Part shown: one piece after another, positions 34,210-41,407 of the stretch | Position numbering within the stretch: position 1 is the first letter of the stretch | How the letters are laid out: the number at the start of each line of letters is the position of its first letter | Origin: Pseudolysinimonas yzui | GTDB taxonomy: Bacteria > Actinomycetota > Actinomycetes > Actinomycetales > Microbacteriaceae | Length of the DNA stretch: 41,407 bases | Direction of reading: 5' to 3' | Assembly (NCBI RefSeq): GCF_014653215.1 | Contig: NZ_BNAI01000011.1 | Location: forward strand, 15,561-56,967 | Program-made: the position numbers and the translations under genes | Notes under the pieces: generated by a model | The model's database searches: none | Told to the model about the DNA's origin: nothing | Seen by the model: the letters and a program-made list of their open reading frames with translations, nothing else

Positions 34210-34230
34210 AGCCCATACACTAGCGCCGAG
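34210..34230. promoter_or_regulatory. Divergent promoter pair with overlapping -10 boxes
   Basis: The 21-base gap contains TACACT on the plus strand (34216-34221), 9 bases before ATG 34231, and TAGTGT on the minus strand (34222-34217), 7 bases before ATG 34209. The two boxes share five bases. Neither gene has a visible ribosome binding site. Confidence 0.55.
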
Positions 34231-34899
34231 ATGACTGCCCCCGACCCTGAGCCGACCGCCGCCCGACGGCGTTGGTCGCCCGCGATCGCGCGCCTCCTGG
34301 CACGCATGTTGCGCAGCGCGAGCCTGTTCACCTCGATCCTGCTCGGCATCGTCTCGCTGCTCATCGCGTTCTCGGCATTTCAAGCCTCGATCGCCTCCGA
34401 CAAGGCCAACGACAACCTTGCACTCGCCAACCGGATGAGCACCGACGCGATCAACAAGTCGCAATCAGATCTCGCCGATCACCTGACCGACACCCAGGTG
34501 TGGGTCCAGATCGCGACCAGCGGTGACACCCTCGACGCGAGCCCGCTGACGGGGCTGCTTTCGGAACGCTGGCTGGACGCGGCGCGTCGATTCGAGGCCC
34601 AGGGCTACGGTACCGACGTGCTCCCGACCGACCAGCGGTACTTCGACGAGCTCAAAGTCGAGTCGGTGGCCTACGCCGACCAGATCAAGGCCGTATACGC
34701 GACGGCCGGCGCCTACAGTGCGACGAGCTCCCGACTGACCGGGGCCTCGGTGATCTACTCCGCCGCTCTGCTGCTGCTCACCGTGGCCTCGACCGCTGCC
34801 CGCAGCGGCATCAAGTTGGGGCTCAACGTCGTGGCCGTCGTGATCATGGTCGTCGCGATCCTGATCGGATTCGGTCCTCCGGTCGAAGGCCTCGGCTAG
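34231..34899 (+). CDS. Membrane protein with DUF4337-like layout
   Basis: A 222-residue protein with one N-terminal membrane segment (SLFTSILLGIVSLLIAFSAF, about 29-48), a long polar helical region (ASIASDKANDNLALANRM to about 165), and two adjacent C-terminal segments (about 170-186 and 196-214). This order, with an Asn/Lys/Asp-rich helix after the first segment, resembles the DUF4337 group, whose function is unknown. ATG 34231 is used because of the -10 box 9 bases upstream. The stop TAG 34897-34899 shares the palindrome CTAG with the stop of the convergent gene. Confidence 0.65.
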   Translation: MTAPDPEPTAARRRWSPAIARLLARMLRSASLFTSILLGIVSLLIAFSAFQASIASDKANDNLALANRMSTDAINKSQSDLADHLTDTQVWVQIATSGDTLDASPLTGLLSERWLDAARRFEAQGYGTDVLPTDQRYFDELKVESVAYADQIKAVYATAGAYSATSSRLTGASVIYSAALLLLTVASTAARSGIKLGLNVVAVVIMVVAILIGFGPPVEGLG

Positions 34900-35429
34900 A
34901 CCCCGTCGTCGACGTAATAGGCACCGACGAGGGGCTCCCCCGTGGTGTTGAACAGGAAGCACTGGAACCGCGTCCCGCCCGCGAACGTCGCCCGTGACCC
35001 GACGTACCCGTTCACCGCGGCGTTCGGAAGGTCGTCGACATCCTCGGAGATGTTGATGCGATAGGTGAACGTCGTGTCGCAGTAGGTGTCGGCGAGTGCG
35101 GCCAGGGCGCGATCGCCGAGGTTGCTGTCGACCGCATCGGTCTGGTCGACGAAGAACACGAACTCGGCGGCGTGCGGTTCGGCGCAGTCGACGACGGTGA
35201 AGTCGGTGGGAACGTACTGCGGCAACTCCGAGACGCAGTCGCCCTCACGCAGGTCGGCGAGCTCGAAACTGGCTCCGATGCGGGCTTCCGCCTCGCGCGC
35301 GGTATCGATCGAGATGAACGCGCTCACCGCGAAGACGGCAGCGACCCCGACCCCGAGAACGATGGCGACGACGAGCAGCAGGATGTCGCCCCCGGCCCAC
35401 CGGGAGCCACGCTCGTTCGCGACGGTCAC
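34896..35429 (-). CDS. Septum_form domain membrane protein
   Basis: A 177-residue protein with one membrane segment (ILLLVVAIVLGVGVAAVFAVSAFISI, about 16-41) and an outside domain of the Septum_form type: ADLREGDCVSEL, TDFTVVDCAEPHAAEFVFFV, ADTYCDTTF and TRFQCFLFN, with four cysteines suited to two disulfides. This domain occurs in actinobacterial proteins linked to septum formation, with no defined biochemical activity. The GTG start at 35429 follows AAGGAG. A second gene of the same family is divergent from it. Confidence 0.78.
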   Translation of the reverse strand: MTVANERGSRWAGGDILLLVVAIVLGVGVAAVFAVSAFISIDTAREAEARIGASFELADLREGDCVSELPQYVPTDFTVVDCAEPHAAEFVFFVDQTDAVDSNLGDRALAALADTYCDTTFTYRINISEDVDDLPNAAVNGYVGSRATFAGGTRFQCFLFNTTGEPLVGAYYVDDGV

Positions 35430-35533
35430 GCCTGCTCCTTGCGCCTGAAATGCGAGCTGCCCGACTGATAGTGTGCGGTCCAGTTCGACCGTGCACGGCG
35501 GACGGTTCAGAGACTAGCGCGTTCGGAGGCTCG

Positions 35534-36499
35534 GTGATCGGCACGTTCCGCGTCGCACTCGCCGCGCTCGCGCTGACCTCGCTCGCGACGCTGACCGCGT
35601 GTGTTTCCGCCCCCGACAGCAGCACCGACTGGTCGGTGGAGATCTACTATCAAGACCTCGAGCCGGGTGCCTGCCTCGCGGCGAGCCTCGACGCCGACGC
35701 GCTGCCGACCGACGGATTCGACCCCAACGCCTACTACTTCGAGGTCGTCGACTGCGACCGGCTGCACCTCGCGCAGGTCGTCGGCGTCGTCGACATCCCG
35801 GCCGCGCCGGAGTGGAGCGAATACGGCACCACCGACGGTCCGGCCATCGCCGAATCCGACGAATGGGTGACCGGGGTCTGCCGCGCCTACGAGCTGTTCG
35901 TCGCCGCCCACCTCGCCGCCGTCGACCCCGCAGAGGAGCTGCAGGTCAGCATCAACTACGCGACGATCGGCGACCCCCGCCTGGGCGCCTGCATCGCCCA
36001 CGAGCCCGGCTTCACGCCGATGGAGGCAGTGGTCGACATCGCCGCGATGATGGTGACGGCCAACGAGGTGGTCCTAGGCGACGACGTTCCGGCGTTCGCG
36101 GAGGGATGGTTCGACGCGACCGGCGAGGGGGGCCCGATCTCGTGGGACGAGCTGGACGAGGGCGCCTGCGTCTCGGAGTTCCTCAGCCCCGACGAAGACA
36201 CCTACCCGGTCGTCGCCTGCTCCGAGCCGCACGCCGCCCAGTTCCTGCGCTGGGTTCCGATGCCGGCCGACTGGGACGGCGCCTACCTCGGGGATGCCGA
36301 GGCGGCCGCGGTCGTCGAAACGCAGTGCGCGACATTCCAGGCGGCGATCGCCGAGCGACCCGACCTGGTGACCGGAGTCATCGTCGAGGCGAGTTCGGTG
36401 AACGCCGAGTACGTCGTCGACGAGGTGCTGCTGGCGCAGTGCTGGGCGCGGGTGGCCGACGGCTCCTCGCTCACCGTCGACCTCGCGCCCCTGCTGTAG
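35534..36499 (+). CDS. Lipoprotein with two Septum_form-like repeats
   Basis: A protein of 321 residues with a lipoprotein signal (IGTFRVALAALALTSLATLTAC, lipobox LTAC). Two Septum_form-like units follow: LEPGACLAASL with FEVVDCDRLHLAQVVGVV, and LDEGACVSEFL with YPVVACSEPHAAQFLRWV. Each unit has further paired cysteines (GVCRAYELF, GACIAHEPGF; VETQCATF, LLAQCWARV). The second unit resembles the divergent neighbour more closely. GTG 35534 is chosen because GGAGG (35525-35529) lies 4 bases upstream and the signal starts at once. A -10-like TAGTGT lies at 35469-35474. The role is inferred only from the domain family. Confidence 0.75.
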   Translation: MIGTFRVALAALALTSLATLTACVSAPDSSTDWSVEIYYQDLEPGACLAASLDADALPTDGFDPNAYYFEVVDCDRLHLAQVVGVVDIPAAPEWSEYGTTDGPAIAESDEWVTGVCRAYELFVAAHLAAVDPAEELQVSINYATIGDPRLGACIAHEPGFTPMEAVVDIAAMMVTANEVVLGDDVPAFAEGWFDATGEGGPISWDELDEGACVSEFLSPDEDTYPVVACSEPHAAQFLRWVPMPADWDGAYLGDAEAAAVVETQCATFQAAIAERPDLVTGVIVEASSVNAEYVVDEVLLAQCWARVADGSSLTVDLAPLL

Positions 36500-36500
36500 G

Positions 36501-37889
36501 TCAGTCGACGGCCAGCGCCTCGATCGGCGAGACGCGTACCGCCGATCGAGCCGGCGCCCACGATGCGATCGCCGTGATCGCGGCGCCGGCCAGCACGATG
36601 AGCGCGACCGCGAGCCACGGCATCCCCGGGATCACGATGCCTTCGGTCGCCGAGCCGAGCAGCGACTGCGCCCCCGCCCAGCCGTAGAACGCACCGAGCA
36701 CCAGTCCGAGCGCGACGGCCGAGAAGGTGAGCTGCGCACTCTCGGCGAGCACCATGCGACGCACCTGCGGCACGGTGAAGCCGAGCGCACGCAACAGCCC
36801 GAGCTCGCGCCGACGCTGCAACACGCTGAGGACGAGATTGTTCACGAGGCCGACCGCCGCGATGAGTCCGCTGAAGCCGACGAGCACCGAGAAGACCGCC
36901 GTCGTCGCGGTGAGCATCGGGTCGACTCCCTGGTACACCTCGGGTTGCTGCGCCTGAGCCACCCGGATCGACGTCTCGAAGCCCGCCATCGCGACGGCGA
37001 ACATCGTGACGAGCGTGACGCCGATCACGAGCCCGATCGTCGCACGGGAGCTGCGCTGCGGATGCCGCACCGCATTCTCGGCCGCGAGTCGCGCCGGCGC
37101 CGAACGACCGGAGAGTCGCCCGGCGACCCGCAGAACGGGGGGCATGACGACATCCGCCCCCAGCACGATTCCGCTGAACGACAGGATGCCGCCGACCAGC
37201 CCGATCAGGATCGCGGCCGGATGCATCAGCCCGAGCACGACGCCCGCGCCGAGCAGCACGAAGCCGAGGATCGCCAGCACCAGAGCCGTGCGGTTGCGAC
37301 CCGGGCGGGCCAGGGTCTGCTCGCGACTGAGCTCCTCGCTCCGGCCGAGCGCCTCGAGCGGGGTGACGGTCGTGACCCGACGCGAACCCACCCACGAGGC
37401 CGCCCAGGTGGTGAACACCACCCCGACCACCGGCACGAGGATGACCCGCTCGGCGAAGGTGTAGCCCGCGTCGGGGATCGCCCCGGTCGCGACCGCGATC
37501 CGCTCGGTCGCGACGGCGACCGCCGTACCCGCCACCCCGCCGAGGAGCGATCCGAGGATGCCGACGGCAAGGCCTTCCCGCGCGATCCGGCCACGCTCCC
37601 GGCGCGCCGACGAGCCGAGCAGCCGCAGCAGCGCGATGCTGCGCACCCGGCCCGCGACGATCGTCGAGAAGGTGTTCGCGGTGACGACCGCGGCGACGTA
37701 CACCGAGATGACGATGAACACGAAGGCGAGCACCCGCAGCATGATCGCGACCGTGGTGCTGGAGCCGGTGACGTCATCCTGCTGGATGACCGCGGAGAGC
37801 GCGCCGGTGATCTGCAACAACGCCACCCCGAACGCCGAGCCGAGAGCCGCAACGAGCACGCTCGCGCCGTGCCCGCGCGTGCGGTTCAC
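36501..37889 (-). CDS. FtsX/MacB-like ABC transporter permease
   Basis: A 462-residue membrane protein with two FtsX-type halves. The first half has a segment near the start, then VAIMLRVLAFVFIVISVYVAAVV, ASWVGSRRVTTVTPLEALG; the second has AAENAVRHPQRSSRATIGLVIG, VLQRRRELGLLRALGFTVPQVRRMVLAES and a C-terminal SWAPARSAVRVSPIEALAVD. These coupling motifs (RRRELGLLRALG, PIEAL) are characteristic. The large outside domains of classic MacB are missing, so it is a short form. Such systems export lipids or peptides or act in signalling. The GTG start at 37889 overlaps the ATPase gene by 4 bases. Confidence 0.88.
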   Translation of the reverse strand: MNRTRGHGASVLVAALGSAFGVALLQITGALSAVIQQDDVTGSSTTVAIMLRVLAFVFIVISVYVAAVVTANTFSTIVAGRVRSIALLRLLGSSARRERGRIAREGLAVGILGSLLGGVAGTAVAVATERIAVATGAIPDAGYTFAERVILVPVVGVVFTTWAASWVGSRRVTTVTPLEALGRSEELSREQTLARPGRNRTALVLAILGFVLLGAGVVLGLMHPAAILIGLVGGILSFSGIVLGADVVMPPVLRVAGRLSGRSAPARLAAENAVRHPQRSSRATIGLVIGVTLVTMFAVAMAGFETSIRVAQAQQPEVYQGVDPMLTATTAVFSVLVGFSGLIAAVGLVNNLVLSVLQRRRELGLLRALGFTVPQVRRMVLAESAQLTFSAVALGLVLGAFYGWAGAQSLLGSATEGIVIPGMPWLAVALIVLAGAAITAIASWAPARSAVRVSPIEALAVD

Positions 37890-38635
37890 GACGTCACCTC
37901 GAGGGAGAGCATGAACGCCGAGATCTCCTCTGCCGTCGAGCGCGGCCGGTCGGCGACGATGCGTCCGTCGCCCAGCACGACCACCCGGTCGGCGTGGCTC
38001 GCCGCGACGGGGTCGTGGGTGACCATGACGATCGTCTGCCCGTGACGGGTGGCGGCATCCCGCAGCAGCGCGAGCACGTCGCGCCCGGTCTTCGAGTCGA
38101 GGTTGCCGGTCGGCTCGTCGGCGAACACCACCTCGGGTCGGGTGGCGAGGGCCCGGGCGATGGCGACGCGCTGCTGCTGGCCGCCGGAGAGTTCGTGCGG
38201 GCGATGCGTCAGCCGGTCGCTCAGGCCGAGCGAGACGATCAGCTCGTCGATGAACTTCTGCTCCCGGATGTCGGGGCGGCGGCCGTCGAGTTCGAACGGC
38301 AACAGCAGGTTGCCGCGCACGTCGAGCGTCGGCACGAGGTTGAAGGACTGGAACACGAACCCCACCCGACGGCGCCGCACGAGCGTGAGCTGGGCGTCCG
38401 GCATCCGCCCGATCTCGATCGCGCCGAGCCACGCCTCCCCGCTCGTCGGAGCGTCGAGGCCAGCCATGATGTGCATGAGCGTCGACTTGCCCGACCCCGA
38501 GGGGCCCATGATCGCGGTGAACTCGCCACGACGGATGTCGAGGGTCACGTCGCGCAGGGCGTGCACCTCGGCGGATGAGCGGCCATAGGTCTTCGTGAGG
38601 CTGCGCGCGCGGGCGGCAGGAGTGTCTGTCTGCAT
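37886..38635 (-). CDS. ABC transporter ATP-binding protein (MacB/LolD type)
   Basis: A 249-residue ATPase. Walker A is GPSGSGKS (44-51), the Q-loop is in [14 protein letters not shown], the signature is LSGGQ (149-153), Walker B is VVFADEP (D173, E174), and the switch His is in [18 protein letters not shown]. The sequence matches the LolD/MacB/FtsE branch that pairs with FtsX-like permeases, here the next gene. ATG 38635 is the start. It is divergent from a lipoprotein gene and lies close to a two-component system, which may regulate it. Confidence 0.93.
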   Translation of the reverse strand: MQTDTPAARARSLTKTYGRSSAEVHALRDVTLDIRRGEFTAIMGPSGSGKSTLMHIMAGLDAPTSGEAWLGAIEIGRMPDAQLTLVRRRRVGFVFQSFNLVPTLDVRGNLLLPFELDGRRPDIREQKFIDELIVSLGLSDRLTHRPHELSGGQQQRVAIARALATRPEVVFADEPTGNLDSKTGRDVLALLRDAATRHGQTIVMVTHDPVAASHADRVVVLGDGRIVADRPRSTAEEISAFMLSLEVTS

Positions 38636-38777
38636 GGCTCGACGCTACGAACGGGGCGGGCCGCGGCGCGTCCGGCGCGGGGATGACCCGCGACCTCCTC
38701 GCGGATGATCGGCCTGACGTTCGACTCAGCCGAAACGTTGGCTGGTGGCGAGGGCCCGACGTGACGAAACTGGGGGC

Positions 38778-39407
38778 ATGAGACCTGCGCGCGCCCTCAT
38801 CCTGCTCGCCGCCCCCGTTCTGCTGCTCGCCGCGTGTGCGACCCCCGCGGACCCGGGCGCCGGCGACGTCGTGCCCGGCGGACCGGGTGAGCCGCAACCG
38901 ATCGCGGCCCCCGGGGAGGTCATCGGCCAGGGCACCGTGCTGCAACTCGACGGCGAGGACGCGCAGTTCTGCCTCGGCCCCGTCATGGAGTCCTACCCGC
39001 CGCAGTGCTCGGGCCCGGTCATCGTCGGCTGGGAGTGGCCCGACGACGGGATGTACGAGTCGGCGAACGGCGTCACCTGGGGCACCTACGCGCTGACCGG
39101 AACGTGGGACGGGGTGGAGTTCACCCCCACCCAGCCGGCGATCCCGCTCGCCCTCTACGACCCGATGATGGAGGAGCCCGACCCGCGCCACGATCCCGAG
39201 AACGCGGGCGACAACTCCGAAGATCTGTTGCTGCGCGTGCAGGACGAGCTCTCCGCATGGACCGACGTCATCGTGCTGTCGTCATACACCGAGAACGGCT
39301 ACCTCTGGGCGGACGTCACGTACGACGACGGCACCATCCAGTCCTACCTCGACGAGGTCTACGGGCCGGATGTCGTCATCGTGCAGTCCGCGCTGCGGGA
39401 CCTCTGA
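38778..39407 (+). CDS. Putative lipoprotein of unknown function
   Basis: A protein of 209 residues with a lipoprotein signal: RPARALILLAAPVLLLAAC, lipobox LAAC at about 17-20. A Pro/Gly-rich linker leads to a domain with VIGQGTVLQLDGEDAQFCLGPVMESYPPQCSGPVIVGW, where a cysteine pair (FCLG, PQCSGP) frames a short loop, a pattern common in small actinobacterial lipoproteins. A more acidic second part follows, ending in YLDEVYGPDVVIVQSALRDL. No named family is recognised. ATG 38778 is preceded by GGGGG. It ends 2 bases before the convergent response regulator gene. Confidence 0.72.
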   Translation: MRPARALILLAAPVLLLAACATPADPGAGDVVPGGPGEPQPIAAPGEVIGQGTVLQLDGEDAQFCLGPVMESYPPQCSGPVIVGWEWPDDGMYESANGVTWGTYALTGTWDGVEFTPTQPAIPLALYDPMMEEPDPRHDPENAGDNSEDLLLRVQDELSAWTDVIVLSSYTENGYLWADVTYDDGTIQSYLDEVYGPDVVIVQSALRDL

Positions 39408-39409
39408 CC

Positions 39410-40078
39410 TCACACCAGGCGGCGCTCGAACGCGTAGACGACGAGCTGCACCCGGTCGCGCAGGCCGAGCTTGGCGAGCACCCGGGAGATGTGGGTCTTC
39501 ACTGTCGCCTCGCTGACGAACTCGGCCTTCGCGATCTCGGAGTTCGACAGGCCTCGAGCGGCGAGCAGGAAGATCTCGCGCTCGCGGGCGCTGAGGTCGG
39601 CGAGATGCTCGTCGGGATCCCCCGGCTGCGGCGCCCGCTCGCCGAAGTGCTGGAACAGTTCGGTCGTCGCCGCGGGCGCGATCACCGCGGTGCCGGCGTG
39701 CACCGTGCGGATGGCGGCGAGCAGGAACTCCGGCTCGGCATCCTTAAGCACGAATCCGCTCGCCCCGGCCCGGATCGCCTTCGCGGCGTTCTCGTCGAGG
39801 TCGAAGGTCGTCAGCACGAGGATGCGCGGCGCAACCTTCGCCGAAGCCGCGTCGGTCACGATCCACTCGGTCGCCTGGATGCCGTCCGCCACCGGCATGC
39901 GGATGTCCATGAGCACGACGTCGGGCTGCGCCTCCCGCACCATCGTGCGCGCCTCGATGCCGTCACCCGCCTCGCCGACCACCGTCAGGTCGTCTTGCGA
40001 GTCGATGAGCATCCGAAGCCCTCCCCGGAACAGCGGCTGGTCGTCGACGAGGGCGACGCGGATGCCACCCGCCGTCAC
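39410..40078 (-). CDS. NarL/LuxR-type response regulator
   Basis: A 222-residue two-component regulator. The receiver domain has the acidic pair D12-D13, phospho-acceptor D58 in VVLMDIRMP, T90 in LVLTTFD and K112 in FVLKDAEP. The C-terminal LuxR-type helix-turn-helix is LSAREREIFLLAARGLSNSEIAKAEFVSEATVKTHISRVLAKLGLRDRVQ (given here in part by its core, about 155-208). The GTG start at 40078 overlaps the kinase gene by 4 bases. The targets are unknown; the nearby ABC transporter is the closest candidate. Confidence 0.93.
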   Translation of the reverse strand: MTAGGIRVALVDDQPLFRGGLRMLIDSQDDLTVVGEAGDGIEARTMVREAQPDVVLMDIRMPVADGIQATEWIVTDAASAKVAPRILVLTTFDLDENAAKAIRAGASGFVLKDAEPEFLLAAIRTVHAGTAVIAPAATTELFQHFGERAPQPGDPDEHLADLSAREREIFLLAARGLSNSEIAKAEFVSEATVKTHISRVLAKLGLRDRVQLVVYAFERRLV

Positions 40079-41304
40079 GCGGGCACCGGCCCGACCGACG
40101 CCGGGCTGACCGACGCTGACGAGGCGAACGGGATCGTCGCCCGCACCCGGAACCGTCCGTTGGTGCCGTCGCTCGCCTCGAGTTCGCCGCCGGCGAGCGT
40201 CGCGCGCTCCCGCATTCCCGGGATGCCGTGGCCCGCCGGGTTGGCCGGCACCGTCGTGCCCCGCGGGATGCCGTTGGTGACGATGACGGCAAGACTCGCT
40301 CCGCCCCAGTCGAACACCAGCTCGACCGGCTGCCCGCGATCACCGTGGCGCAGCGCGTTGGTGAGCCCCTCTTGCACGATGCGGTAGACCGCGAGCGCGG
40401 GGGCATCCGTCAGTTCCACCGCCTTGCCGTAGCTGTTCCACTCGACCTCGAGCCCGGAGTCGCGGAAGCCGCGGACGAGGGCGTCGAGGTCGTTCATCCC
40501 CGGTTGCGGCCCCGCCTCCTGGTTGTGGCGCAGTTCCCCCAGCAGCACCCGCACGTCGGTGAGGGCACCCCGGGCCGTCATGGCGATGTTCTCCAGCGCC
40601 TCCACCACCGGAGCCGGAACGTTCTTGGCGCCATAGCGGGCCCCGTCGGCCTGCGCGATGACGACGGCGAGCGAGTGGGCGACGATGTCGTGCACGTCCC
40701 GGGCGACCCGGTTGCGTTCCTGTTCGAGCGAGACCTCCTGCTTGACCTCGCCGAGCTTCACGGTGGCGCGGATCTCCCCCGTCTGCGCCGCCCGTCGCGC
40801 CCGGTTGACCTGCACCAGCAGGCCGGCGACCCAGGCGAGCACCAGTACCACCAGCACGAACCAGAACAGCACGATCCCGATGCCCTGCTGGATGTTGGCG
40901 AACACCGAGACGACGATCGCGAGAGCCGCGATGGGGGTGCCGACCAGCCCCAGCCAGCGCGTGACCGGCTGCCCGTAGGCCGCGGCGCCGAAGAAGACGA
41001 CGAGCAGCGGCAGGAAGATGAACAACAGCCCGCCGGCCCCGAAGAAGCCGCTGCCGAGCATCGCGAGCGTTCCGACTGCCCCGACCGTGAGACTCAGGAG
41101 CGGCTGCGAGCGGTAGAGCACGAGCGTGACCGAGAGCAGGATGTGGGCGACGATCGCCAGCACGCCACCCATCGTCGCGGCGGCGAACAGCCCCACCGTG
41201 AACCACCCACCCGCTGCGACCGCTTCGATCACGTGGCGGTTGGCCTCAAGGTTGTCACGCGTGAGCCAGTCGCGCACCTTGGTGACGGCGTCGGCGGGTG
41301 TCAT
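40075..41304 (-). CDS. Sensor histidine kinase (HisKA_3 type)
   Basis: A 409-residue kinase. The N-terminal half holds about five hydrophobic segments (residues 30-165) with no large outside domain, so it may sense a signal in the membrane. The dimerisation helix is EQERNRVARDVHDIVAH with phospho-acceptor H205. The ATPase domain shows VYRIVQEGLTNALRHG (N box) and GHGIPGMRERATLAGG (G box); the D box is weak (DWGGASLAVIVTNG, lacking the usual DDG). It pairs with the regulator downstream. ATG 41304 follows AGGAGA. Its upstream region is the end of an IS110-type transposase gene, only 14 bases away. Confidence 0.92.
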   Translation of the reverse strand: MTPADAVTKVRDWLTRDNLEANRHVIEAVAAGGWFTVGLFAAATMGGVLAIVAHILLSVTLVLYRSQPLLSLTVGAVGTLAMLGSGFFGAGGLLFIFLPLLVVFFGAAAYGQPVTRWLGLVGTPIAALAIVVSVFANIQQGIGIVLFWFVLVVLVLAWVAGLLVQVNRARRAAQTGEIRATVKLGEVKQEVSLEQERNRVARDVHDIVAHSLAVVIAQADGARYGAKNVPAPVVEALENIAMTARGALTDVRVLLGELRHNQEAGPQPGMNDLDALVRGFRDSGLEVEWNSYGKAVELTDAPALAVYRIVQEGLTNALRHGDRGQPVELVFDWGGASLAVIVTNGIPRGTTVPANPAGHGIPGMRERATLAGGELEASDGTNGRFRVRATIPFASSASVSPASVGPVPA

Positions 41305-41318
41305 GTGTTTCTCCTATG

Positions 41319-41407
41319 TCAAGCTGCGGCCGCGAGGGGGGCGGTCGCGGAGGCTTGGTCGGTGGTCAGGTGGTTGTAGACGATGCGGGCGAGGCGTCGT
41401 TTGAGGC
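41319..41407 (-). mobile_element. C-terminal end of an IS110-type transposase, cut by the window edge
   Basis: The minus-strand frame from the window edge reads LKRRLARIVYNHLTTD, then QASATAPLAAAA and TGA 41321-41319. The LKRRLARIVYN segment resembles the C-terminal helix of IS110-family transposases, which use a DEDD-type RuvC-like domain and a serine in the C-terminal part. Only 28 residues are visible, so the call rests on this short match. The insertion sequence end must lie close to the histidine kinase start. Confidence 0.5.

Overview
The window is about 41.4 kb of very GC-rich DNA with strong G/C preference at third codon positions, many GTG starts, tightly packed genes and frequent 4-base start/stop overlaps (ATGA or GTGA). 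The gene content fits a high-GC actinobacterium, most probably of the family Microbacteriaceae: class II glycyl-tRNA synthetase of the alpha2 type, long actinobacterial LeuA, an NrtR-controlled nad operon, an ECF41 sigma factor, Septum_form proteins, and short dispersed palindromic repeats with a GGGTYTCGASACGC head and a GCTMCTCRACC tail. I cannot fix the genus. No rRNA, tRNA, CRISPR array or prophage was seen. No stretch longer than 300 bases lacks a gene.

Layout. 1-800: the 3' end of an unknown gene, then a GIY-YIG nuclease-like gene enclosed by an exact 42-base inverted repeat. 790-3030: an M20 peptidase and a secreted glycerophosphodiesterase, convergent. 3150-7443: a deoxyribose/aldehyde operon (DERA, an active ALDH and a truncated pseudo-ALDH, together like a split ALDH16), divergent from a ROK sugar kinase. 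7457-11740: MFS exporter, dGTPase-like HD hydrolase, tRNA-dihydrouridine synthase, and a YbaK-type deacylase on the other strand. 11777-17456: a run on the minus strand made of metF, purU, a LigM-type tetrahydrofolate-dependent O-demethylase, a PadR regulator, a CPBP protease, a FrnE oxidoreductase and an unreported 32-residue ORF. 17543-24476: glyS, then nrtR-nadA-nadB-nadC-nifS. 24559-27171: a class V PLP enzyme, uppS and recO. 27212-30674: an ECF41 sigma factor with a coupled oxidoreductase, a small membrane protein, a TRIC-type channel and a PrmC-like methyltransferase. 30777-32650: leuA with a Leu-rich leader peptide. 32720-39407: envelope genes (three lipoproteins, a membrane-anchored protein, a DUF4337-like membrane protein, two Septum_form proteins) and a MacB-like ABC transporter. 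39410-41304: a NarL-type two-component system. 41319-41407: the C-terminus of an IS110-type transposase running off the end.

How the genes work together. LigM would move the O-methyl group of a methoxylated aromatic acid to tetrahydrofolate. MetF, working in the oxidative direction, and PurU would return the C1 unit to formate and free tetrahydrofolate. The same operator-like palindrome (ACCTAT-N4-ATAGGT) lies upstream of metF and of ligM, and a PadR gene follows ligM, so this looks like a dedicated, phenolic-acid-responsive C1 module. DERA gives acetaldehyde, which the adjacent ALDH can oxidise. NifS probably serves the NadA iron-sulfur cluster, and NrtR represses the operon in response to NAD status. 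leuA is probably controlled by ribosome-mediated attenuation.

The points I find most worth following are the aromatic demethylation regulon with its shared palindrome, the GIY-YIG gene inside inverted repeats that also code its tail, two divergent promoter pairs whose -10 boxes overlap and which appear leaderless, the small CxxxxC ORF coupled to FrnE, and the leaderless leuA leader peptide.
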